NCBI GenBank assembly: GCA_017411885.1
Contig: JAFQPF010000075.1
Span: 1-12,932, forward strand
DNA from: Clostridia bacterium
GTDB lineage: Bacteria > Bacillota_A > Clostridia > Oscillospirales > CAG-272
Reading direction: 5' to 3'
Length of the DNA stretch: 12,932 bases
Shown here: in pieces, positions 1 through 7,600 of the stretch
How positions within the stretch are numbered: the stretch's first letter is position 1
How the letters are laid out: each line of letters begins with the position of its first letter
Notes under the pieces: generated by a model
Database searches by the model: none
Told to the model about the DNA's origin: nothing
Seen by the model: only the letters and a program-made list of their open reading frames with translations
Position numbers and translations under genes: made by a program

Positions 1-263
1 CGAAGATACTGATACTTGATGAAGCTACATCAAGTGTTGATACGCAGACCGAAATGCATATACAGTCGGCAATGGTTGCGCTTATGAAGGGCAGAACAAG
101 CCTTATAATCGCTCACAGACTTTCCACTATACGCGATGCTGATAAGATAATCGTTATAGACGGCGGCAGAATCGCAGAGGAGGGAAGCCACGAGCAGCTT
201 CTTGAAAGAAAGGGAGCTTACTATAGGCTATATCAGAGTCAGTTCGCGGGAATTTCAACCTGA
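1..263 (+). CDS. ABC transporter ATP-binding protein, C-terminal fragment (5' end outside window)
   Basis: This is the last 86 residues of an ABC transporter ATPase, read in frame from base 3 with no start codon in the window. The visible part starts at the Walker B motif ([12 protein letters not shown]), where the Glu is the catalytic base and SSVD is the D-loop. The H-loop follows (IIAHRLSTI), then the typical end of the nucleotide-binding domain ([22 protein letters not shown] and a short tail). The signature motif and Walker A lie upstream of the window. The D-loop/H-loop wording and the tail ending soon after HEQLL are typical of exporter half-transporters with an N-terminal membrane domain fused to the ATPase (MsbA/LmrA/BmrA type), but the membrane domain is not visible. 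Substrate unknown. A hairpin terminator follows within a few bases, so this ends its transcription unit. Confidence 0.93.
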   Translation, partial: KILILDEATSSVDTQTEMHIQSAMVALMKGRTSLIIAHRLSTIRDADKIIVIDGGRIAEEGSHEQLLERKGAYYRLYQSQFAGIST

Positions 264-267
264 CGTA

Positions 268-302
268 AAAAAAGATAGCTTCAATTTTGAGCTATCTTTT
301 TT
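268..302 (+). terminator. Rho-independent terminator after the ABC transporter gene
   Basis: An inverted repeat pairs 268-280 (AAAAAAGATAGCT) with 290-302 (AGCTATCTTTTTT) around a 9-base loop. The right arm ends in a run of T residues. It begins a few bases after the stop codon at 261-263. Because the A-rich left arm becomes a U-tract on the other strand, it could also act in reverse. Confidence 0.88.
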
Positions 303-307
303 ACATA

Positions 308-336
308 TTGACTTTGCGTATACTGTGTGCTACAAT
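308..336 (+). promoter_or_regulatory. Sigma-A promoter for dat
   Basis: TTGACT at 308-313 and TACAAT at 331-336 are separated by exactly 17 bases, close to the sigma-A consensus. Transcription would begin near 343, about 25 bases before the chosen start codon at 369. It sits directly after the upstream terminator, so dat appears to be independently transcribed. Confidence 0.8.
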
Positions 337-368
337 ATACGCAGAAAATATTATGAATGGAGTTTTTT

Positions 369-1211
369 ATGAAAAACCTCGGTTATTATAACGGCAAATA
401 TGATGAAATTGAAAATATGAGCATACCCATGAGCGACAGAGTATGCTATTTCGGCGACGGTGTTTACGATGCGACCTATAGCCGAAACTATAAAATATTT
501 TCACTTGATGAGCACGTAGACCGTATCTATAACAGCGCAAGACTTCTTGAAATCAAACCTGCTCAGACAAAGGAAGAGCTTAAGGCGATACTTAATGAAA
601 TGGTATCAAAGATGGATACAGGCGAAAACTTCGTTTATTTTCAGTTTACACGCGGATCCGGTGAGCGTAACCACGTTTATCCCGACGATGGTTCAAAGGC
701 TAATCTCTGGATAAATCTTTTCCACAAGGATATAGCTGACGTATATAAAAAGGTCAAGCTTATCGTAATGGAGGATACGAGATTTTTGCATTGTAATATC
801 AAAACGCTTAACCTTATCCCCTCGGTCGTAGCTTCGCAAAGAGCGAAGGAGGCGGGATGCAATGAAACCGTATTCCACAGAAACGGCAGAGTAACCGAGT
901 GCGCTCACAGTAACGTGCACATAATCAAGGACGGCGTTTTCAAGACCGCGCCTACCGATAACCTCATTCTTCCGGGTATTGCGAGAAATCATATCATAAA
1001 GGCGTGCGGTAAACTCGGAATCCCCGTGTCAGAGACTCCGTATACTCTCGATGAGCTTATGAATGCGGACGAAATTATGGTGTCCTCAGCCGGAAGCCTT
1101 TGCCTTGCCGCAGAGGAGATAGAGGGCAAAAAGGTTGGCGGAAAAGCTCCTGAGCTGCTTAAAGCGATACAGGATGAGGTTTTGAGAGAATTTCTTGACG
1201 AAACAAACTAA
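369..1211 (+). CDS. dat: D-amino acid aminotransferase (class IV PLP enzyme)
   Basis: A 280-residue fold-type IV PLP aminotransferase, the usual length for D-alanine transaminases. It swaps the amino group between D-amino acids and 2-oxo acids (D-Ala + 2-oxoglutarate to pyruvate + D-Glu), supplying D-Glu and D-Ala for peptidoglycan; cytoplasmic. The PLP lysine is K145 in IKTLNLI and E177 in VTECAHSN is the expected PLP-pyridine acid. R100 and H102 in GERNHVYP match the carboxylate-trap Arg and His of the Bacillus sp. YM-1 enzyme. The N-terminal SDRVCYFGDGVYD block and the SSAGS phosphate-binding loop near 239-243 are also present. Where YM-1 has GSSSN, this protein has CAHSN. I chose ATG 369 over the in-frame ATG 357 because TGGAG at 358-362 is a ribosome binding site six bases before 369. 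It is monocistronic between its own promoter and terminator. Branched-chain aminotransferase or aminodeoxychorismate lyase are less likely alternatives. Confidence 0.87.
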   Translation: MKNLGYYNGKYDEIENMSIPMSDRVCYFGDGVYDATYSRNYKIFSLDEHVDRIYNSARLLEIKPAQTKEELKAILNEMVSKMDTGENFVYFQFTRGSGERNHVYPDDGSKANLWINLFHKDIADVYKKVKLIVMEDTRFLHCNIKTLNLIPSVVASQRAKEAGCNETVFHRNGRVTECAHSNVHIIKDGVFKTAPTDNLILPGIARNHIIKACGKLGIPVSETPYTLDELMNADEIMVSSAGSLCLAAEEIEGKKVGGKAPELLKAIQDEVLREFLDETN

Positions 1212-1216
1212 GTTAT

Positions 1217-1250
1217 AATAAAGGCTGAGTTCTAAAACTCAGCCTTTATT
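1217..1250 (+). terminator. Rho-independent terminator after dat
   Basis: A perfect 14-bp stem pairs 1217-1230 (AATAAAGGCTGAGT) with 1237-1250 (ACTCAGCCTTTATT) around a 6-base loop, six bases after the dat stop codon. The T-run is short, but the GC-rich core over an A/T-rich base is typical. Confidence 0.88.
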
Positions 1251-1264
1251 GTATTAAGCACTTG

Positions 1265-1293
1265 TTGACTTTTTTTCTCGGTTATGCTATCAT
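1265..1293 (+). promoter_or_regulatory. Sigma-A promoter with extended -10 for the PsiE-like gene
   Basis: TTGACT at 1265-1270, a 17-base spacer, then TATCAT at 1288-1293 preceded by TGC (extended -10). The predicted start is near 1300, giving a leader of about 50 bases before the start codon at 1354. Confidence 0.76.
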
Positions 1294-1353
1294 ATTAGAT
1301 AGTAAATGTTTCATTTTGTAAAGACTGTGAAATATTAAACAATGAGGTGTAAT

Positions 1354-1824
1354 ATGCGTAAAAAGATGCAGGACAAAATGTTTGAACTCAGCTACATATT
1401 CGAGCTGTTGATCTCGGTTATCGTCAGCCTTGCAATTCTTATTCTGGGCGCGCGGTTAATTATTGATACCGTGAATACTAAAACCTTTTTGGGCGGAACA
1501 GACTCACTTGTAAGAATACTTGACGATGCTATCATTCTTGCTATTGGCGCAGAGCTTATAAAAATGCTTTGCAAGCATACGCCTGAAACTGTTATAGAGG
1601 TTCTTGCCTTCGCGCTTGCACGTCAGCTTATAGTTGGACACGCAAGTCCGATCGAAAACCTTATAACAGTAATAGCAATAGCAATACTCTTTGCAGTAAG
1701 AAGATTTTTGCTCAAGCGTCACGATATGGTTGAAACACCGGATGGGCTCATAGAAGACGGAGAAAACAAAATAGATATTGATTGCAAGCTTGAGGAAGAG
1801 GATAATGAACGAGTTGTTTTTTAA
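1354..1824 (+). CDS. PsiE-like small integral membrane protein
   Basis: A 156-residue membrane protein resembling the phosphate-starvation-inducible PsiE family, whose biochemical role is unknown. Hydrophobic segments lie at about 15-38, 57-70, 82-94 and 101-119. Between them is the family-like stretch with a KMLCKHTPETVIEVLAFA core, then ARQLIVGH and an ITVIAIAILFAVRRFLL helix ending in positive charges. The last 35 residues are hydrophilic and strongly acidic and probably lie in the cytoplasm. I chose ATG 1354 over the in-frame ATG 1342 because GAGGTG at 1344-1349 serves as its ribosome binding site. Its 3' end overlaps the next gene by 20 bases, so the two are probably translationally coupled. 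The family call rests on motif resemblance recalled from memory. Regulation by phosphate is not shown: I see no convincing PhoB/PhoP box. Confidence 0.68.
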   Translation: MRKKMQDKMFELSYIFELLISVIVSLAILILGARLIIDTVNTKTFLGGTDSLVRILDDAIILAIGAELIKMLCKHTPETVIEVLAFALARQLIVGHASPIENLITVIAIAILFAVRRFLLKRHDMVETPDGLIEDGENKIDIDCKLEEEDNERVVF

Positions 1825-2056
1825 GGCTTTAAGCTTTGATGACAGTGAGCTTGAACGGCTTGAAGCCGAGGAAAAGGTTTTGCTTGAAAAGCTCGGTGCG
1901 CATAAGCTTCATCCGCTTGATAACGTTGCGCTTGATAAAGCGGGCGATCTTTACGCGCTTGAGGATATTAAGCAAGGTGGGGAAATAGTAAAGAACGGTC
2001 TGCTTTTTTTAAGAAGCAAAAAAGAAGTCAAGCGCGGTAATTTAATTGAAATCTAA
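1805..2056 (+). CDS. Small protein of unknown function, 84 residues
   Basis: I do not recognise this gene. It encodes a soluble 84-residue protein with no signal peptide or membrane segment. Residues 1-35 are charged and helix-prone, with heptad-like leucines (LERLEAEEKVLLEKLGAH) suggesting an amphipathic helix or short coiled coil. Residues about 38-84 look like a small beta domain with LYALEDIKQGGEIVKNG and a C-terminal RGNLIEI. This faintly recalls SAF/AFP-like domains (Leu-x-Ala-x-x-Asp-Ile-x-x-Gly), but that is only a guess. The start is set by GAGGAAGAGG at 1792-1801, just before ATG 1805. It overlaps the end of the PsiE-like gene by 20 bases and is followed immediately by a terminator, so it is the last gene of a two-gene unit. 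The overlap and strong ribosome binding site support it being real. Confidence 0.72.
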   Translation: MNELFFKALSFDDSELERLEAEEKVLLEKLGAHKLHPLDNVALDKAGDLYALEDIKQGGEIVKNGLLFLRSKKEVKRGNLIEI

Positions 2057-2086
2057 AAAGGTCGACGGTATATCCGTCGACCTTTT
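2056..2086. terminator. Bidirectional terminator between convergent genes
   Basis: A perfect 13-bp stem pairs 2056-2068 (AAAAGGTCGACGG) with 2074-2086 (CCGTCGACCTTTT) around a 5-base loop. It starts inside the stop codon of the plus-strand 84-residue gene and ends one base before the stop codon of the minus-strand lipid kinase gene at 2088. A/T arms on both sides give a U-tract in either direction, so one hairpin probably serves both genes. Confidence 0.88.
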
Positions 2087-2087
2087 G

Positions 2088-3056
2088 CTATTTAACAAGT
2101 GCGGGAATCTTCGCAGGTGTTATCATTGAATCGCGAGGAACTATAAAATGAAGTGCCTGCTTCAGGTTTTCAACCGTTGCTTCCGAAGCCTTTATAAGCT
2201 CACCGTCAAAGCAAAGATTAAAGCCGTCGTGCGCTTCGATTTTTACAGTACGCGCGCGTCTGTACACCATTATATCATCAAATTCACGGGAGTCAATATG
2301 TGTTCCGTTCTGATAGTGGGGAAGAAGCTTTAAGAAACGGAAGATATTTATCGGCTTTACAAGACATACCTCCATAAGTCCGTCATCGTTGTCGCTTTTG
2401 GGAGAGCAATTAAAGCTTCCGCCAACGTAAGCTCCGTTACCGAGCGTGCAAAGCAAGAGTAATCCGTCGGGATTTAATAACTCGCCGTCAGCGTAAACCT
2501 TGCACTTGTTCTTCATTGCCTTCATAAGTGCGGTAACAATACCCGTGTAATATGAGTTTGAGCCGCCGATGATCGGAGTTCTGCGAACCTTTTGCATCGT
2601 TTCGACAACCGAAGTGTCAAAACCGAAGTTTAATATGTTGATCGAATAGTGGTCGCCAAAGCGCATAACGTCAACGTCACGGACGCTTCCTTCAAAAATT
2701 CCGGTCAGATCAAGGAAGTAATTTTTGCCGCCGTAGTATTTTACATAATCGTTTCCGCTGCCGCATGGGTATACGCTAAGATAAGCGTTGTCGTGTCCTA
2801 TCAGCGCCTGTGTTACCTCAAATAATGTACCGTCGCCGCCGCAGGCTATGAAGCATACGTCTTCGGAATGTACAGACAAATATTCGCGTACATACGCAGT
2901 TGCATCAAGCGGAGCCTTTGTTGTGTAAAACTCGTACTCGTATGTAAGCCCGGTTCGCTTGCCCGAAATAATCGCCGCACGCTCAACCTCGCTTCTGATA
3001 TAATTTTCTGAGTTTTTTGGTCCTGCCTTGGGATTTATTATAAAAACGTACTTCAC
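2088..3056 (-). CDS. YegS/DagK-family lipid kinase (diacylglycerol kinase-like)
   Basis: A 322-residue kinase of the DAGK catalytic-domain superfamily, which phosphorylates diacylglycerol or a related lipid with ATP at the cytoplasmic membrane face. Gram-positive members (DgkB type) recycle the diacylglycerol left by lipoteichoic acid synthesis. Motifs in order: NPKAG at 8-12, GGDGT at 73-77 (nucleotide binding), PCGSGND at 97-103 (PxGTGND with Thr to Ser), NGAYVGGSF at 207-215, DDGLMEV at 224-230 and FDGE at 283-286. The start codon is GTG (complement of 3054-3056) with AAAGG at 3066-3070 about nine bases upstream. It lies 21 bases downstream of the beta-helix gene on the same strand, so the two are probably co-transcribed. 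Its own 3' end abuts a bidirectional terminator. The exact lipid substrate cannot be read from sequence. Confidence 0.87.
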   Translation of the reverse strand: MKYVFIINPKAGPKNSENYIRSEVERAAIISGKRTGLTYEYEFYTTKAPLDATAYVREYLSVHSEDVCFIACGGDGTLFEVTQALIGHDNAYLSVYPCGSGNDYVKYYGGKNYFLDLTGIFEGSVRDVDVMRFGDHYSINILNFGFDTSVVETMQKVRRTPIIGGSNSYYTGIVTALMKAMKNKCKVYADGELLNPDGLLLLCTLGNGAYVGGSFNCSPKSDNDDGLMEVCLVKPINIFRFLKLLPHYQNGTHIDSREFDDIMVYRRARTVKIEAHDGFNLCFDGELIKASEATVENLKQALHFIVPRDSMITPAKIPALVK

Positions 3057-3077
3057 AATCTGGTTCCTTTCAATCGG

Positions 3078-4559
3078 TCAAAGTGGCTGATAAGTATCCG
3101 AAAGTCTTGCTTTTTCAAATCTGTCGGGATCATTTGCTATCTGATTCAGATACACAAACGTGTTGTCGCAAAACATCGGGGAAGCGCCGGCATAATTGTT
3201 GAACAGATACTGTCTTGACGGGTTTTCGCCGTAACGTGCAAGTCCTGCGTTTCTGTATGTTATAAGCGTATTGTTCTTAACGGTGGGCGCCCACTCGTCA
3301 ATACCGCAACCCGCATGGATAAGGTTCCAGCTTGAATATTCGAGTATGTTGTTTTCTATAATAAAGTTGTAGGCTTCGTTTCTGTGATCCCAGCCCTTGA
3401 TAGCCGCCTGACAGTCGGTGTCGGGGCGTTGATTACCCCAACCGAGACCGGAATTTCTTATGTGATTGTTTTTGTAGAAAATATCGTGCATCTCACGGCG
3501 GGCGAGATTATCCTTGCTTGCACCGAGAAAATATTCGATTCCGTAAACGCAGTCTGTTATAAGATTATCCTTGAAATTAACGTTTAAGTGTAAGCATTCA
3601 TTTTCTCCGCCGCTTGAAAGCTGATGGGTTATTCCTGCGTCGTAGCACTGAGTAACGTAGCAGTTTTCAATCGTGAAATTCTTGCATCCGCCGTATATTT
3701 CAATTCCGTTGCCAAATCTTGTGACAACGCCCTCGCGGTAAAACTGAATTCCGCCGCCGATATAGCCGATAAAGCAGTTTTTGACTGTCAGATCGTTAAT
3801 TGTTCCGGCACCGATACCGTGCGCGCCGCCATACATAACGGCAATATTGTCAAAAGTAATTCCGTGCCCTGAGGCGCGTATTACGTTCTGCCGTAAATTG
3901 AATTCGATCTCATAAAATCTTTCTGCTGGATTACCGGCCTTTGAGCAAAGATATAATAATCCGCCGTTTTCGCTGTTGGCAACAGGTTCGCCGAAATCGT
4001 GGAAGAAATCAAGATCGTGCTTAAGATCTCTGTATGATGTGAAAGGAGCCTTGTAGGTGCGGTCGAACACAGGCTTGCCATCAATATAGTTCGGTATAAG
4101 CTTGATTGCGTGGCTTGTTGCATCGTCAAAGAATATACCACCTACGTCAAGATTTATCCTTTCGCTGTAAACGTAAACGTCGGGCGTGTCGGTAAGACTC
4201 CAAAATCCGTGGGAGGCTGCGTTGTAGGGAGAGCCGTAAATTCTCGGCTTTTGACCTTCGCCGTAAGACGTGTAGGTAACTCCCGGGCGCGCTGTAAAAC
4301 CGTTTCTCCATAGCTCTCCGCGCTTAAAGTGAACTACAGAGCCGGGAACTATCTGCTCATCATTAAGATGCGAAAGCGTCTTCCACGGGGAGCCTTCGCT
4401 TCTTCCGTCGTTGCTGTCATCACCGTCTTGTGAAATATAAAACATATTTTCGGATGAATAGACCGTGTTTTCGCACTTAAGTATGCTTATAAGCTTTTTT
4501 GCAGCTAAATCTTGAAGTTCATTGAGATATTCAGGTGTTGCGTTAAGTATTGTTGTCAT
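3078..4559 (-). CDS. Right-handed parallel beta-helix protein, pectate-lyase-like, no signal peptide
   Basis: A 493-residue protein. After a helical N-terminal 38 residues it has the YISQDGDDSNDG...SPWKTL opening at 41-62 that marks many secreted beta-helix carbohydrate-active proteins. It continues with VPGSVVHFKRGELWR at 71-85 and a GVTYTSYGEGQKPRIYGS strand-turn block near 93-110. From about 220 to 470 it shows repeated short strands with Asn/Cys ladders (ITFDNIAVMYGG, LTVKNCFIGYIGGG, FTIENCYVTQC, FIIENNILEYS, PTVKNNTLITY), as expected for coils of a right-handed beta-helix. Family members include polysaccharide lyases and epimerases; no specific activity can be assigned. Unusually, the N-terminus is not hydrophobic, so export is not evident. 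ATG 4557-4559 is preceded by AAGGAG about nine bases upstream, so the start is secure. It precedes the lipid kinase gene by 21 bases and has its own promoter. Confidence 0.83.
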   Translation of the reverse strand: MTTILNATPEYLNELQDLAAKKLISILKCENTVYSSENMFYISQDGDDSNDGRSEGSPWKTLSHLNDEQIVPGSVVHFKRGELWRNGFTARPGVTYTSYGEGQKPRIYGSPYNAASHGFWSLTDTPDVYVYSERINLDVGGIFFDDATSHAIKLIPNYIDGKPVFDRTYKAPFTSYRDLKHDLDFFHDFGEPVANSENGGLLYLCSKAGNPAERFYEIEFNLRQNVIRASGHGITFDNIAVMYGGAHGIGAGTINDLTVKNCFIGYIGGGIQFYREGVVTRFGNGIEIYGGCKNFTIENCYVTQCYDAGITHQLSSGGENECLHLNVNFKDNLITDCVYGIEYFLGASKDNLARREMHDIFYKNNHIRNSGLGWGNQRPDTDCQAAIKGWDHRNEAYNFIIENNILEYSSWNLIHAGCGIDEWAPTVKNNTLITYRNAGLARYGENPSRQYLFNNYAGASPMFCDNTFVYLNQIANDPDRFEKARLSDTYQPL

Positions 4560-4595
4560 GACCGTTTCTCCTTAAAGAGTTCAACTTATATGCAC

Positions 4596-4623
4596 AGTAT
4601 AGCATAATTTCAGAAAAATGCAA
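4596..4623 (-). promoter_or_regulatory. Promoter for the beta-helix / lipid kinase pair
   Basis: On the minus strand TTGCAT (complement of 4618-4623) is followed after 16 bases by TATACT (complement of 4596-4601), with TGC immediately before it as an extended -10. The predicted start is near 4589, about 30 bases before the ATG. I find no convincing terminator between the upstream SLH-protein gene and this promoter, so read-through transcription may also reach these genes. Confidence 0.66.
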
Positions 4624-4638
4624 TAGTTATCAGAGAAA

Positions 4639-7600
4639 TTATGCCGTCAAGTCAGAAAGAAATTCATTTTCAAGATAACTTAATGTCCTTAAAACAATAG
4701 TGGAAGCTTCGGCACGTGTAACCTTGTTAAGGGGCTTTAAGGTGTTGTCCGAATAACCGTTTACAATACCCGCTTCAAGCGTCAAGAGCACGTTGTCGTA
4801 TGCCCAGGCAGAGACATCCGCAGCATCGGTAAACAGAGGCATTTCATAAGAGCTTGTTTCTTTGGTTACATCTTCGGATATAACCTCTGAAATTGCGGTT
4901 TCATCCTCTAATTGCTCACTTATAAGCTCAGCCTCATCCTCTGAAATAATGCCCTCGGCAAGTATCGCTTCAATTACACTTTCGTCTCTGTGCTTCTTGA
5001 TGATATTACCGATAACCTGCATTATCTCCTGGCGTGTTATGCTTCCGCCGGCATCGAAGTTAAGACTTCCGTCGGACATTGCCTTACCGTTCATTATTTT
5101 GTTTTCGCTTACAGCGCGCACGTAGGGAAGTGACCATTCGGGAATGCTTTCAATATCGTCAAATTCAAGCTCGCTACTATATTCTTCAACCTGATAGCCA
5201 AGGCTTCGTGAAATGATTACAGCGAATTCAGCGCGTGAAAGTGATCTGTCGGGAGCAAATCTGATTTTGTTGTCATACTGCTCACCGCCGACAATACCCA
5301 AGCGGTAAAGTGCGTTTATGTTCTGCCTTGCCCAGTGATTATACGTGTCGTAAAATACAGTCTGAGTGTCATCGAAGCTTGCTCTGGCGGATGTGAGCTT
5401 AAGCTCACCAACCTTGTCAATGTTAGCTTCTTTTTCTATTACAATTGGGGCAGTAAGCTCAACATATTTATTGTTCAGCTCAGCGCGGTAGTGGTATATA
5501 CCGTTAACTTCAGGCTCGTTTTCTTCAAGAGTGTAGCTTACTTTCTGTATGCTTCCGTCGCGGTCAAGAACGTGAGCGTTTATCACAAGATCGCTCTTGC
5601 TTGCGTAAAGATCAAGACTCAAAGCGTTTTCAATCGGCATACTGTTTTCAATGATAATGTTCTCGGTCAGAGGCAGAACGCTTTCTTCGGTGTCATCTTT
5701 ATCAGCGATGTCTTCTGCGTCTTCGGATTCATCAGTAATGGTGAAATCGTAGCTTAATGTCGTTTCTTCAAGCGTGCTGATGTAAGGACTTGTACAAGCA
5801 ATAACCGATTGAGTAACCGGAATGCCGTCAAGTGCGGCTGTAAGAAGTACTACGCCGTCTGCGTCGGAATATGGGATGAAGCGTCCGTTTTCATTAATAT
5901 AAGCGATCGAAGAGTCGGCAAGCTTGACAGTTGTATCGTTTTCGTCGACAGTATGCGATGTGCGCACCTCAAGCTCGGTGAGCGTGTAGGTCAACTGCTC
6001 AGCCTTGGACGGCACGGGCTTGCCCATATAATATGCGTCAAACTCAATATCAAGCCCATCCTTTGGCGCTAAAAGAGATGAAGCAAGCATAACGGTCACC
6101 GAATCGGGCGCGGGAGCTACGAACAATAAAACGCGGCCTGTAAGCAGCTCACCGTTGTGCTCGGCTGTTAAAATTAGCGGGATCTCACCGGTAATACCGC
6201 TTGCGGTATATGTACGTCCGTCATTGCTTATTTCGCCAAGCTCGGGCAAATTGTCACTTGTATAGTAAGACAAACGTGAAAGGTCAAAATCAAGCTTTAC
6301 GTCTTCGCTTGATAAAGCGAAATTATCGTCAGTTGATACCTGCTTTAGTGCACAGTCGTAAAAATCACCGTCAAATACGTATTGTTCACCCGGGAGAATG
6401 ACAGGTGCCGTGTCTGCCGGTATTATGTAGCGTGCGACACCGTCAGATTCAAACGGATTTACAAGTAAAAGTGCGTTTGAAACCGATCGCTCGGCAGAAT
6501 CTGAAGGAGTGTTGACAAGCGTTATCTCGTCAGAGTCGGGAAAGCTTGCAACTACAGTTGTTGAGCCGCCGCCGTCAAGGTTCATTGCGGTAACGCATCC
6601 GAACGAAAGCAGAGTTTTTGCAAGGCTTATCATACGCAGACCGTATGACTCATCACTTCTGCCATCGACTGCAAAAATAATAACAGTTCCGTCTTCTCGT
6701 ATACCGATAGCCGTTCTCGGGTTGGCTATTTTTTCGTGGGATTGGTCGATAACTTCTTCCTTGATTTCGCCGTTTTCAATAAATATATCACTTCCGCCGA
6801 TAGCATTTGTTACCCTTTCCCAACCTTCTGTTACAGAAAAGCTTATAAGCATACGGTCGCCGACTGATACGTTATTGTAATTTCCGCGATATGTGCTTGT
6901 TTCGCAGACCGATATAACGACCGTGCCGGGAAGTATCGGAGTGTTTGTCGCGTCTGAATGAATTTCGCTGACTGTGCCGAGCATAAGCGTGTTGGCGCTC
7001 GGAAACATATCGGGCGAATCAAGTGTGATAACTATTTCAAGCGAGGGCTTGGTCGATCTTGTTGATTCGGCAAAGCGTTCATCGAGTAAATATGCGCCCC
7101 ATTCGGTCGGATACTTGTTGAAATAGCTTACGGGAAGCTCCTCTCTGAGCGTTTCGGCAGTATCTTCGATTTCAGCCTCATCTTCGACTTCGGTGTCCTC
7201 ACTTATTTCTTCTTCATCTTCTGCTTCATCGGCTTCGTTTTCGCTTGAAGCATCGTCAAGCTCCTCTTGTTTGATAGCTTCGTAGGTTTCTGGATCTTCA
7301 GCGTCGGTTTCCTCGGTTAATACATCTTCCGAAAGCTCGGCAGGCGCATCATACGAATGAATAACCGTAAAATTAATGCCGGGATCGCCGAAAAACACCT
7401 CACCGTCATCGGTAAAGCCGACGGCGTTGTTTTTGTCGTCATCAGATATAATAATTCCGTCTGCAATCACGGCACCCATAGGAATGCCGGTATAAACGCT
7501 GTAAAAATCGCCGTTTACTCCGCCGATAACGTTGTTGCCGTCGCCGATAGCCTTCTTGGCGAGCGTACTTAATCTGTTGCTGCCGTAAAGGAATTCGCCG

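Noticed and set aside
4560..4638. Terminator between the SLH-protein gene and the beta-helix gene
   Set aside because: Only a weak 6-bp pairing (AATTTC/GAAATT) with a large loop and no proper U-tract is present. The gap is better explained by the promoter of the next gene.
5335..5757. Plus-strand open frames inside the SLH-protein gene (for example 5335-5757, 5809-6072, 6509-6880)
   Set aside because: They are antisense to a well-supported coding sequence with recognisable domains and have no upstream initiation signals.
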